Notes under the pieces: generated by a model | Seen by the model: only the letters and a program-made list of their open reading frames with translations | What the model was told of the DNA's origin: nothing | The model's database searches: none | Source: Cupidesulfovibrio sp000226255 | GTDB lineage: Bacteria; Desulfobacterota; Desulfovibrionia; Desulfovibrionales; Desulfovibrionaceae | Assembly (NCBI RefSeq): GCF_003402415.2 | Contig: NZ_AP036014.1 | Coordinates: 930,001 to 994,000, forward strand | DNA: 64,000 nucleotides | Reading direction: 5' to 3' | Made by a program: the position numbers and the translations under genes | Shown here: positions 46,198 to 54,648 of the stretch, piece after piece | Layout: the number at the start of each line of letters is the position of its first letter | Numbering within the stretch: position 1 is the stretch's first letter

Positions 46198-46215
46198 GGG
46201 GCGGGCAACCCGCCC
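46198..46215 (+). terminator. Hairpin between binding protein and permease genes
   Basis: GGGCGGG-CAA-CCCGCCC (7-bp stem). There is no T run, so it is more likely a mRNA-stabilising or attenuating hairpin than a full terminator. The following 200 nt (to 46413) hold no gene. Confidence 0.45.
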
Positions 46216-46413
46216 GCCCCGCCTTGCCCCCGGCCCACACGGTTTCGCGCGGGCGCGGTTCCTCTCCTGCCCATGGGAGACGCCGAACCGCCCCCGCGCG
46301 AAGCCATGCGGCTTCCGCCGCGCCACGCGCGGCCATCTCCCCGGCGCATTCCGCCGCCCGCGGGGTTTCGCACCCCTGCAGGCCGCGCGGCTGGCGTCGC
46401 CAAAGGAATCACG

Positions 46414-47427
46414 ATGACGCAGTACAGAGGGCTCGACAAGCCCAAGGGCAGGGGCTTCTTCCTGTTCTGGAAGTCCATGTTCGTGGCGGCCATGCTGGCG
46501 CTGGTGGCGTTCTTCTGGGTCGCCTCCTCGTCGGTGGAATACATCTGGCGCTGGAACCGCGTGCCCCAGTATTTCTGGGTGAACGAGGCGGCAGACGTGC
46601 GCTCCGAGGCCGAAGGCGACGTCACCATCATCGACCGTCAGGGCAACGAGCAACGCATCGTGGTGCGCGACGCCTCGGGCGAGGAACACCCCCACATGCT
46701 GCCCGGCGAGGGCAAGGTGCTCGTCTCGCAGGGTGACTTCGCCTACCGGGGCGACACGCTGGGCCGCTACGAACTGAACAGGCCCGGCATCCTGCTGGAA
46801 GGGCTGTGGATCACCCTTGAGGTCAGCGTGCTGGCCATCATCGGCGGCATCGTCATCGGGGTGGTCACCGGGTTGTGCCGCATCTCCATCAACCCCATGC
46901 TGCGCTGGGGCGCCATCACCTACATCGAGATCATTCGCGGCTCGCCGCTCTTGGTGCAGATATTCCTGTGGTATTTCGTGGTGGGCACGCTCATCAACGC
47001 CCTGCTGGAACATGTGGGCTTTGGCGGCATATCCCCCCTGTGGTACGGCGTCATGGCGCTGGCCCTGTTCACCGGGGCCTACGTGGCCGAAATCGTGCGC
47101 GCGGGCATCCAGTCGGTGCACCGGGGGCAGATGGAGGCCGCGCGCTCGCTGGGCATGAGCTACGCCCAGGCCATGCGCAAGGTCATCCTGCCCCAGGCCT
47201 TCCGGCGCATCATGCCGCCGCTGGCCGGGCAGTTCATCAGCCTGATCAAGGACTCGTCCCTTCTCGGGGTCATCGCCATCCGCGAACTGACCAAGGCCAC
47301 GCGCGAGGTGGTCACCACGTCGCTCCAGCCGTTCGAGCTGTGGATCGTCTGCGCGGTGCTGTACCTCGTGCTTACCTTCACCCTTTCGCTGTTCGTGCAG
47401 TACCTTGAACGCAGGGCCATCCGATGA
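46414..47427 (+). CDS. Polar amino-acid ABC transporter permease with periplasmic insert
   Basis: 337 residues, versus about 220-250 for typical HisM/GlnP permeases. TM1 (about 20-40) is followed by a soluble insert of about 75 residues (YFWVNEAADVRSEAEGDVTII...GDFAYRGDTLGRYEL), then the five-helix permease core. The EAA loop is EAARSLGMSYAQAMRKVILPQAF. The last 4 nt overlap the ATPase gene. The insert's role is unknown. Confidence 0.9.
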   Translation: MTQYRGLDKPKGRGFFLFWKSMFVAAMLALVAFFWVASSSVEYIWRWNRVPQYFWVNEAADVRSEAEGDVTIIDRQGNEQRIVVRDASGEEHPHMLPGEGKVLVSQGDFAYRGDTLGRYELNRPGILLEGLWITLEVSVLAIIGGIVIGVVTGLCRISINPMLRWGAITYIEIIRGSPLLVQIFLWYFVVGTLINALLEHVGFGGISPLWYGVMALALFTGAYVAEIVRAGIQSVHRGQMEAARSLGMSYAQAMRKVILPQAFRRIMPPLAGQFISLIKDSSLLGVIAIRELTKATREVVTTSLQPFELWIVCAVLYLVLTFTLSLFVQYLERRAIR

Positions 47428-48155
47428 TCAACGCCACCAACGTCCACAAGTTTTTCTACACCCCCGACAAGCTGCACGCCCTGCGCGGCGTCTCGCTGTC
47501 CGTGGCCCCCGCCGAGGTGGTGGTCATCATCGGGCCTTCGGGCTCGGGCAAGAGCACCTTTTTGCGCTGTCTGAACCGGTTGGAATACGCCGACGAAGGC
47601 TCCATCCTCATCGAAGGGCGCGACATCCTGGACCCCGACTGCGAGATCAACGAGGTGCGGGCCGAGGTCGGCATGGTGTTCCAGTCGTTCAACCTGTTTC
47701 CGCACCTGACCGTGCTGGAAAACCTGACCCTGGCCCAGACCACCGTGCGCAAGCGCGGCAAGGCCGAGGCCGAAAAGAAGGGCATGGAACTCTTGCGCAA
47801 GGTGGGCATTGCAGAGAAGCACAACGTCTACCCGGACCAGCTGTCGGGCGGGCAGCAGCAGCGCGTGGCCATTGCCAGGGCGCTGGCCATGGACCCCAAG
47901 GCCATGCTGTTCGACGAACCCACCAGCGCCCTGGACCCCGAGATGGTGGGCGAGGTGCTGGACGTCATGAAGAACCTTGCCCGCGAAGGCATGACCATGG
48001 TGGTGGTGACCCACGAGATGGGCTTTGCCCGCGAAGTGGCGGACCGCGTGGTGTTCATGGATCAGGGCAGCATTCTGGAAGTGGCGTCGCCGGACAGGTT
48101 CTTCACCGCGCCGGAGCATGAGCGGACGAAGCTGTTCCTGAGCCAGATATTGTAG
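47424..48155 (+). CDS. Polar amino-acid ABC transporter ATPase (GlnQ-like)
   Basis: 243 residues with every ABC motif: Walker A GPSGSGKST, Q-loop FQSFNLFPHL, signature LSGGQQQRVAIARAL, Walker B AMLFDEPTSALDPE, switch VTHEMGFARE. Overlaps the permease gene by ATGA. It powers uptake by the binding protein at 45363. The stop is followed within 6 nt by a dispersed repeat element. Confidence 0.95.
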   Translation: MINATNVHKFFYTPDKLHALRGVSLSVAPAEVVVIIGPSGSGKSTFLRCLNRLEYADEGSILIEGRDILDPDCEINEVRAEVGMVFQSFNLFPHLTVLENLTLAQTTVRKRGKAEAEKKGMELLRKVGIAEKHNVYPDQLSGGQQQRVAIARALAMDPKAMLFDEPTSALDPEMVGEVLDVMKNLAREGMTMVVVTHEMGFAREVADRVVFMDQGSILEVASPDRFFTAPEHERTKLFLSQIL

Positions 48156-48160
48156 GCCGA

Positions 48161-48348
48161 GTCAGGCCGCGTCCTTTCGCCCTCCGGCGTCGTCAGATTT
48201 CGCCTTTTGCTCCGGTCACGTACGAGAAGAGCGCGCTGCGGTCCTCATCCGTAACTCTCGCGCGGAGCGCTCGCGTAACGGCTGCGGCACGCTCCCTGCG
48301 CAAAAGGCTCATCTTCCTCGCCGGAGAACGAAAATCCTGCGGCCTGGC
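48161..48348. repeat. Dispersed inverted-repeat element
   Basis: Begins 5 nt after the ATPase stop. The ends are inverted repeats (GTCAGGCCGC...TTTCGCCCTCCGGCG against the complement of CGCCGGAGAACGAAAATCC...GCGGCCTGGC), and inner arms pair GATTTCGCCTTTTG with its partner near 48300. The middle is about three-quarters identical by eye to 22735-22870 of the larger copy. No gene inside. Confidence 0.78.
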
Positions 48349-48555
48349 ACAGCCTGAAGCGACCCGGCCTAGCCTCTGAAAGGCATGTGCCGCGCTTCTC
48401 GCAGGCAATTTCCGGGGCATTCCATGTAATGGATGCCCCTATTGTCTCCCCCCCTTGGGAGTGGGCAGTGCCCCCTGTTGCCCCCATCAGGCGTAACGGG
48501 TAGAGTCGCGCCCATCCGCGGATGCGCGTGGCGTGCGCGGTGCGAGGACCCCGTC

Positions 48556-49299
48556 ATGCATCATGAATTTCTGGCCTTCATGGGCCTGGCCGCGCTGCTG
48601 GTGGTAACCCCCGGCCCGGACACCATGCTGGTGGTGCGCAATGCGCTGCGCGTGGGCGCGCGGGGCGGCGTGGCCACCACGTTCGGCTGCGTGTCGGGCC
48701 TGCTGGTGCATGTGCTGTGTTCCGGCCTTGGCGTGTCCGCCGTGCTGGTGCATTCCGCCGCCGCGTTCGACGTGGTGCGTTTCGTGGGTGCTGCCTATCT
48801 GGTATGGTTGGGCGTGCGCGCCCTGCACGGGGCATGGACGGGTGGTGGGCATGCGGTGCCCGACCTGCCTGCCGGGGCCGCAGTGTACGGCCCGGCGGAT
48901 GCCGGAACTTCCGCCCCGGCCCATTGGCGCGACTATCGCACCATGTCGCGCGGCATGGTGCGCCGGGCATGGGTGGAAGGTTTTTTGAGCAACGTGCTGA
49001 ACCCCAAGGTGGCCGTGTTCTACCTGGCGGTGCTGCCCAGCGTGGTGGCCGCCGGTGGCGTGGCGCCCGGCGATGTCGTCTCCGGCGCGGGAGTGCTGGG
49101 CGGGGCTTTCGTCCGGGCCTGCCTGTTCGGCGGCATGCAGGCCGTGGTGGCCGTGCTGTGGTTTTCGTTCCTGTCCGTTTCCGTGCACCGGGCGCGCGCC
49201 ACGTTGCTGCGCCCCGGCGTGCAGCGGGCGCTGGAAGGCGGCGTGGGCGGCCTGATGGTGGGCTTTGGCCTGCGCCTTGCCCTTGACCGGGCAGTCTGA
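48556..49299 (+). CDS. LysE/RhtB-family amino-acid exporter
   Basis: 247 residues. The start MHHEFLAFMGLAALLVVTPGPDTMLVVRNALRVGARGG is the LysE/RhtB signature, with about six membrane segments. A longer than usual central loop (about 95-135) is Gly/Ala/Pro-rich. Exports amino acids or similar; substrate unknown. GAGGA lies 9 nt before ATG 48556. It stands downstream of the amino-acid uptake genes but across a 400-nt gap. Confidence 0.88.
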   Translation: MHHEFLAFMGLAALLVVTPGPDTMLVVRNALRVGARGGVATTFGCVSGLLVHVLCSGLGVSAVLVHSAAAFDVVRFVGAAYLVWLGVRALHGAWTGGGHAVPDLPAGAAVYGPADAGTSAPAHWRDYRTMSRGMVRRAWVEGFLSNVLNPKVAVFYLAVLPSVVAAGGVAPGDVVSGAGVLGGAFVRACLFGGMQAVVAVLWFSFLSVSVHRARATLLRPGVQRALEGGVGGLMVGFGLRLALDRAV

Positions 49300-49407
49300 A
49301 GGCCGCGTCGCGCAGGGCAGGCGGCGCGCGCAACGAGCGTTTTCATCCGAGCATCCAGAACCCTCGCGCGGCCGTGTCCGTGCGGCGTTTCGTCACCGGA
49401 GGTTTCC

Positions 49408-49857
49408 ATGCAGCGTTTCCTCTCCGCGTCCGCTGGCAGCGCGCTGGCGCGCGCGGCCATGCCGGTCCTGCTTTCGGCGGTATTGTTGTCTGCCCTGTTG
49501 CTGGCCGGGTGTGCCGGGCGCGGGGGGCTGTCGCACGTGGCCACGGACCCGTTGCTGGAGCAGTGCCAGAAGCGTTGCCAGCAGGACGACGAGTACGGCG
49601 TGCTCACCCGCAACGGCTGCATGCGCGGTTGCGAGGCGGCCAAGGTGCGCTTTCCGCTGCGCGGCAGCCACTACATGTCCGAGGAATCCTGCCGCGAAGC
49701 CGTGAACGGGCTGGACGTGGAGGCGCAGTTGCGTCTCATGGACACGTACTGCGAAGACACCTGGGTGACCATTCACCGCCGCAAGGGCTGCAAGGATGCC
49801 GCCAGGGCCTTCTATGGCGCGGTGGGCGAGCAGTTGTGCCGCCCCGACTACCGCTAG
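49408..49857 (+). CDS. Cys-rich lipoprotein of unknown function
   Basis: 149 residues. A type II signal peptide with lipobox LLAGC gives a lipid-anchored protein. The mature part has many Cys (QCQKRCQQDD, GCMRGC, SEESCREAV, YCEDTW, GCKDAA, LCRPDY), consistent with disulfides. No known domain recognised. GGAGG precedes ATG 49408. Confidence 0.78.
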   Translation: MQRFLSASAGSALARAAMPVLLSAVLLSALLLAGCAGRGGLSHVATDPLLEQCQKRCQQDDEYGVLTRNGCMRGCEAAKVRFPLRGSHYMSEESCREAVNGLDVEAQLRLMDTYCEDTWVTIHRRKGCKDAARAFYGAVGEQLCRPDYR

Positions 49858-49905
49858 CGGCGTTCGCATCCGGTCCCGTCCGCACCTCCGGGGGAAATCC
49901 GAATC

Positions 49906-50757
49906 ATGTCCATGCCGCACGACGCATGCAGGGAGGCCGCCATGGGCGACGACCGCGTGATGCTTGACGTTGCAACCATGCCCGTGCCCAAGGGGGGCAT
50001 CATCGCATTGGCTGCGGGGCCGGTGGGACTGCCGGGGGCGCTGTCGGCGCTCTCCGCCGTGCAGGCGGACGCCGTGCTGGGGCTGGCCGTTGGCGCCACC
50101 CTGCATGACGCGCTGCTGGACCCCATGGGGGATGCGCTGTTCCGGGTGGTGGGCCGTACCCTGCTGCCCCGTTCCGGTTCGGCGCATGCCGGGGTCTGCG
50201 TGTTCGTGGAGGCCCTGCGCGACGAGCCGGGGGGGCGGGTGCTGCACTTGCTGGCCCGCCGCCAGGGGCGCGCCCTGGCCTGGGTGACGCTTTCGGACAA
50301 GGGCGCAGCCGGGCTGCGCCAGGACGCCAGCGGCCCCACCATTGCCGAGATGGTGCGCGGGGCCATGCCGCTGTGCATCGAGCGCGGCTACCTGCTGCCC
50401 GACGACGGGCAACGGTTGCGCGCCCTGCTGGTGGATCTGGCCCTGACCCAGGGCTATGACCTCATCCTGACCACCGGGGGCACCGGCATCGGCCCGCGCG
50501 ACGTGACGCCCGAAGCCACCCTGGCGGTCATCGAACGCCGCCTGCCCGGCTTCGAACAGGCCATGATGGCCGCAAGCCTGGCCAAGACGCCCAACGCGGT
50601 CATCTCGCGCGCCGTGGCGGGCACCCTGGGCGGGGCGGTCATCGTCAACCTGCCGGGCAGCCGCAAGGCCGTGGCCGAGAATCTCGCCGCCGTGCTGCCC
50701 GCCCTGGGCCACGCGCTGGACAAGTTGCAGGGCGATCCCGCCGAGTGCGGGGGCTAG
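49906..50757 (+). CDS. MogA/MoaB-type molybdopterin adenylyltransferase with N-terminal extension
   Basis: 283 residues. The C-terminal 165 residues match MogA/MoaB: LAWVTLSDKGAAGLRQDASGPTI, then DLILTTGGTGIGPRDVTPEAT and the late GGAVIVNLPGSRKAV. It adenylates molybdopterin before metal insertion by MoeA. The first ~118 residues are an extra domain of unknown type (ALAAGPVGLPGALSALSAVQADAVLGLAVG). GGGGGAAA precedes ATG 49906. It complements moeA 25 kb upstream. Confidence 0.87.
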   Translation: MSMPHDACREAAMGDDRVMLDVATMPVPKGGIIALAAGPVGLPGALSALSAVQADAVLGLAVGATLHDALLDPMGDALFRVVGRTLLPRSGSAHAGVCVFVEALRDEPGGRVLHLLARRQGRALAWVTLSDKGAAGLRQDASGPTIAEMVRGAMPLCIERGYLLPDDGQRLRALLVDLALTQGYDLILTTGGTGIGPRDVTPEATLAVIERRLPGFEQAMMAASLAKTPNAVISRAVAGTLGGAVIVNLPGSRKAVAENLAAVLPALGHALDKLQGDPAECGG

Positions 50758-51081
50758 GCGCGGTTTCCGCATCGCTTTTTCCGCTCTTGTGGTGGCGGCC
50801 GCGTACCCCAAGGGCGTGAAGCGCACCGGCAAGGCGGGCAAGCAGCCCGGCAGGGTGCGTAGAGACCCGCAAGATCGTGAATTTTTCTTGCCAGTGACGG
50901 GTACTTCCCGATGCGGCGGGCCAGCCTGCTGGCCGAGTCCCGACACCGCATGCCCGTGGGCATGCACCACAAGACCAAACCACAACAAGCAACCGGCGCG
51001 CAGCGCCGGGACGAAAGGGAGCGGCGCGGCGCATTTCGGGGGAAAGCGCGGCGCGCCTGCCGTCCGGCCAGAGACACACTC
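50758..51081. other. Non-coding gap before the HD-GYP gene
   Basis: 324 nt. The frame of the HD-GYP gene stays open here but without a conserved domain. A TTTTTCTTGCC stretch (about 50882) is the only AT-rich spot. I see no riboswitch or hairpin I can support. Confidence 0.4.
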
Positions 51082-52371
51082 ATGCAGCAGCCTTTGGAAG
51101 TCAGGCTCATCGACCTGACCGTGGCCTTTTCGCGCGCGCTCGACCTGGTAAGCCCGGCCGTGGCCGCGCACCACGTGCATGTGGGGTTCATCGCCTCGCG
51201 CCTGGCCGAGCGGCTTGGCCTGCCGGACAGGGACAGGTGCGAACTGCTGCTGGCCTCGCTGATGCACGACGTGGGCGCGGTGCCGCTGAAGGCGGCGCTG
51301 GAAGGGCTGGTGTTCGAGCAGGACATGGATTCCCATTCCCGCGCCGGGGCCGTGATGCTGCGCACCTGCCCGCGCCTGGCCCAGGCCGCGCGCCTGGTGC
51401 GCCACCATCACGCTCCGTGGTGCCATGGCAGGGGGGAGGACGGCGTTTCCGCCACCGCCCATGTCATCCACCTGGCCGACAGGATGGACGTGCAACTCCG
51501 GCGCGGCGAAGACCCGGCCCGGCAGTTTCCCCGCGCCATGGAGCGGCTGGAGCGGGGGCGCTCCATCCTGTTCCGGCCCGACGCGCTGGACGCCCTGTAT
51601 GACCTGACGGCCGACCCGGACTTTGCGGCAGGGCTGCGCGCGCCGGAATGCCACCTGCACACCGGCGCGGGCGCGCGGCTGGAAGAAGAAACACTGGACG
51701 CCGACGGTGTGATCTCGTTTTCCGCGCTGTTCTCGCTGGTCGTCGACTCGCGCAGCCCGTTCACCGCCACCCACTCCAGCGGCGTGGCGGAAACCGCCCG
51801 CCTGCTGGCCCGCTGGGCCGGGTTCGACGGGCCACAGGCCAAGTCGCTGTACGTGGCCGGGCTGCTGCACGACATCGGCAAGCTGGGCGTGCCGCTGGAC
51901 ATTCTGGAAAAGCCGGGGCGGCTGGATGCCGCGGAGATGGCGCTCATGCGCCGTCACGCGGAGCACAGCATGGACATCCTGGCCTCGGTGCCGGGGTTCG
52001 CACAGGTGGCCAACTGGGGCGCGCTGCACCACGAGCGCATGGACGGCAGCGGCTATCCCTACGGGCTCACGGCTACGGACCTGCCCTTGCCCGCGCGCAT
52101 CGTGGCCGTGGCCGACGTGTTCACCGCCATCGCCGAGGACAGGCCCTACCGCCACGGCATGCCGCCCGACGCGGCCCGCGCCGTGCTGCGCGACCAGGCC
52201 CGCGACGGCAAGCTGGACGGCGAACTTGTGGACCTGCTGCTCTCGCGCTACGAAGATATGGACGCCGCGCGCCGTCAGGCGCAGGATCGGGCGCGCCACG
52301 AATTCGACCTCGTGCGCGCCGCCCTGGAACACGAATCGAACCCCGCAACCTGCCACGAATCGGCCGCATAG
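51082..52371 (+). CDS. HD-GYP phosphodiesterase with tandem HD domains
   Basis: 429 residues, soluble. The first HD domain (about 20-160) has HHVHVGFIASRLAERLG, LMHDVGAVP and VRHHHAPW. The second (about 215-400) is a canonical HD-GYP: HSSGVAETARLLA, LLHDIGKLGVPLDIL, HAEHSMDIL, and HHERMDGSGYPYGL, expected to cleave c-di-GMP. No receiver domain. ATG 51082 begins the conserved part (MQQPLEVRLIDLTV). With the GGDEF protein at 10966 it gives the window both c-di-GMP synthesis and breakdown. Confidence 0.9.
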   Translation: MQQPLEVRLIDLTVAFSRALDLVSPAVAAHHVHVGFIASRLAERLGLPDRDRCELLLASLMHDVGAVPLKAALEGLVFEQDMDSHSRAGAVMLRTCPRLAQAARLVRHHHAPWCHGRGEDGVSATAHVIHLADRMDVQLRRGEDPARQFPRAMERLERGRSILFRPDALDALYDLTADPDFAAGLRAPECHLHTGAGARLEEETLDADGVISFSALFSLVVDSRSPFTATHSSGVAETARLLARWAGFDGPQAKSLYVAGLLHDIGKLGVPLDILEKPGRLDAAEMALMRRHAEHSMDILASVPGFAQVANWGALHHERMDGSGYPYGLTATDLPLPARIVAVADVFTAIAEDRPYRHGMPPDAARAVLRDQARDGKLDGELVDLLLSRYEDMDAARRQAQDRARHEFDLVRAALEHESNPATCHESAA

Positions 52372-52409
52372 CCGCCCCTCGGCCCATAACGCACCGGACG
52401 GACGCCCAC

Positions 52410-53270
52410 ATGAATCCCTTTTCGCGTATCGCGGCCATCTGCCGCATGATCAAGATCGAACACTCGGTGTTCGCGCTGCCCTTTGCCTATGCCGGGGCCT
52501 TTCTGGCCGCCGGGGGCTGGCCGGGCCTCGTGCCGCTGCTGCTGCTCACCGTGGCCATGGTGGCCGTGCGCTCGTTCGCCATGGCCTTCAACCGTCTGGT
52601 GGACCTGAAGTACGACCGCCTGAACCCGCGCACCGCGGGGCGCCCGCTGGTCACCGGCGAGATTTCCGTGGCCTGGACCTGGGCGTTCACCGTATTCATG
52701 GCCGTGCTGTTCGTGGCGGCCTGCGCCGGGCTGAACCGGCTGTGCCTGTACCTTGCCCCCGTGGCGTTGCTGGTGGCCGCCTCGTACAGCCTGCTGAAGC
52801 GCTTCACCTGGCTGTGCCATTTCTTTCTGGGCGGGGTGCTGGGCCTTGCCCCGGTGGCCGGGTGGATTTCCGTGGACCCGCAGTTTACCGTGCCCGCCGT
52901 GCTGCTGTTCTGGGGCGTGCTGTTCTGGGTGGCCGGGTTCGACATCCTGTATTCGTGCCAGGACATTGAGTTCGACCGGTCCATGGGCCTGCACGCCGTG
53001 CCCGCCCACTTCGGCCTGCCCGCCGCGCTGGTGCTGTCCGGCTTCTGCCACGCCAACGCGGCCATCTTCCTGCTGCTGGCGGGCTGGTCCGCTTCGCTGG
53101 GCTGGCCGTGGTACGCGGTGTGGGCGGTCATCGCCGGGGTGCTGACGTGGGAACACCGCATCATCAGCCCCGATGATCTGTCGCGGGTGAACATGGCCTT
53201 CTTCACCCTGAACGGCGTCATCGCCTTCATGGTGCTGGGGGGGGCGTTGTTGGGCCTGTATTTCGGGTAG
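52410..53270 (+). CDS. UbiA-family prenyltransferase (quinone synthesis)
   Basis: 286 residues with eight to nine membrane helices. The Mg-diphosphate motifs are NRLVDLKYDRLNPRTAGRPL and FDILYSCQDIEFDRSMGLHAVPA, both typical of UbiA/MqnP. In sulfate reducers that use menaquinone by the futalosine route this would be MqnP; that step is inference because no other men/mqn gene is nearby. Starts 38 nt after the HD-GYP gene and may be co-transcribed. Confidence 0.9.
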   Translation: MNPFSRIAAICRMIKIEHSVFALPFAYAGAFLAAGGWPGLVPLLLLTVAMVAVRSFAMAFNRLVDLKYDRLNPRTAGRPLVTGEISVAWTWAFTVFMAVLFVAACAGLNRLCLYLAPVALLVAASYSLLKRFTWLCHFFLGGVLGLAPVAGWISVDPQFTVPAVLLFWGVLFWVAGFDILYSCQDIEFDRSMGLHAVPAHFGLPAALVLSGFCHANAAIFLLLAGWSASLGWPWYAVWAVIAGVLTWEHRIISPDDLSRVNMAFFTLNGVIAFMVLGGALLGLYFG

Positions 53271-53332
53271 TCCGGACGCCACGGAGCCCTTTGGCCCCGA
53301 TTGTCTTCGGCTTTCACCGTCGGGAGGTCCCC

Positions 53333-53800
53333 ATGCGACTGACCATGGCGCAGGAATACACCCGCCGCAGGGTGCAGGCCATGTATGGCTGGCAGGTGGC
53401 GGTTCCCGTGCCTTATGACGGCATCGGCATGGACGGAGACGCGGCGCGCCAGTTGCGCGGGGCCGCCGAACGGGTGGCCGCCGAGGCGGACGTGCCCGTG
53501 GCCCTGGTGGCCCGTCGTCTGTTCGACTACGCCTACCGGCTGGAACCCACGGGCACGCTGGTGCTGGTTGTGGGCGTGCCGGAACGGGGCGTGGAACTGT
53601 TCGTGGAGATGGGGCCCCAGCACTGGCGGCCCGTGCAGCCCGGCGAGTCCGGCCCGAGGGCGGGCGACGCGGATGACGCGGGCGACGGGGAGGGTGCCGC
53701 GTCCGATGCCCCCGCCACGGTGGTCCGCGATGGGGCCAACGGCCTGCGGGTCATGAACCTGGCCGACCTGCTGGGCGGCCACGGCGGGCCAAGGTCGTAG
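53333..53800 (+). CDS. Hypothetical protein, 155 residues
   Basis: Not recognised. CGGGAGG precedes ATG 53333. Soluble, Ala/Val/Gly-rich, with a plausible globular part (TRRRVQAMYGWQVAVPVPYDG, VALVARRLFDYAYRLEP, GTLVLVVGVPERGVELFVEMG) and an Asp/Gly/Ala-rich linker near 110-130. Between the prenyltransferase and DarP. Confidence 0.65.
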   Translation: MRLTMAQEYTRRRVQAMYGWQVAVPVPYDGIGMDGDAARQLRGAAERVAAEADVPVALVARRLFDYAYRLEPTGTLVLVVGVPERGVELFVEMGPQHWRPVQPGESGPRAGDADDAGDGEGAASDAPATVVRDGANGLRVMNLADLLGGHGGPRS

Positions 53801-53974
53801 CGTACCGGCCAGCCCACGGCAGTCCGGTCCAGTCCAGGTCAGTCCGGTCCCGTTCGGCCCGGCTCTTGTCTGGGCCGACCAGATCCGCACCCGCGCGTCC
53901 CCGGCGGTTTCGCCGTGGGCCTCGCGCCCGGCGGGGCCGGTGTCATTCACATATCGCAAGCAAGGAGAACGCGC

Positions 53975-54514
53975 ATGGCGCGACGCAGGATACCCGATGC
54001 CCTTCCCCCGTCCGGGGTGGCGGCCGATAACGACATACGCGACGTCAGCCGGTCGCAGAAGAAGCGCGAGAGCAACGCCATGCAGGCGCTGGGCGAGGCG
54101 CTGGTCCGCCTGCCCGCCTCGAAGGTGCGGTCCATGAACCTGCCCGAGGACCTCGAACGGGCGGTGCTGGAATGGCACGCCATGTCCACGCACGAGGCCC
54201 GGCGGCGGCAGTTGCAGTACATCGGCCGGGTTGTCCGCGAGGGCGACTGGGAGGCCGTGGCCGCGCAGGTGAGCGAGGTGCGCGCCGTCAAGCAGACCGA
54301 GGACGACGAGTTCCACCGCATCGAGGAACTGCGCGAGGAACTGCTTGCCGCAGGACCGGACCGGTTGCAGGCCTACCTTGAACAGTGGCCCGACGTGGAC
54401 CCGCGCCACCTGCGCCTGCTGGTGCGCGACGCGCTGGCCGAACGCGCGGCGGGCAAGCCGCCCCGCGCCGGGCGCGCCCTGTTCCGGCTGCTGCGCGACG
54501 TGGCCGAGGAATAG
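53975..54514 (+). CDS. darP: DarP/YjgA (DUF615) ribosome-associated protein
   Basis: 179 residues matching DUF615: DVSRSQKKRESNAMQALGEALVRLPASK, LPEDLERAVLEWHAM, EARRRQLQYIGRVVREGDW, DPRHLRLLVRDALAER. The family helps late assembly of the 50S subunit. CAAGGAGAA precedes ATG 53975. Upstream, CAGTCCGGTC-type direct repeats lie at 53820-53852. A strong terminator follows. Confidence 0.9.
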   Translation: MARRRIPDALPPSGVAADNDIRDVSRSQKKRESNAMQALGEALVRLPASKVRSMNLPEDLERAVLEWHAMSTHEARRRQLQYIGRVVREGDWEAVAAQVSEVRAVKQTEDDEFHRIEELREELLAAGPDRLQAYLEQWPDVDPRHLRLLVRDALAERAAGKPPRAGRALFRLLRDVAEE

Positions 54515-54546
54515 GCCGGGTCCCTTCCGCCGTTTTCGCAATGAAA

Positions 54547-54578
54547 AACGCGCCGGGTGCATGTGCATCCGGCGCGTT
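54547..54578. terminator. Bidirectional terminator after darP
   Basis: AACGCGCCGGGTGC / GCATCCGGCGCGTT, 14-bp stem with one mismatch and ATGT loop, flanked by AAAA on the left. It separates darP from the convergent pseudo-receiver gene. Confidence 0.85.
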
Positions 54579-54648
54579 CGTCGTCATGGCGTTTGGGGAT
54601 GGGTAACGCGCGGCGGGATGGCGCACGCGCCGTCACGGTGACTGCCCG

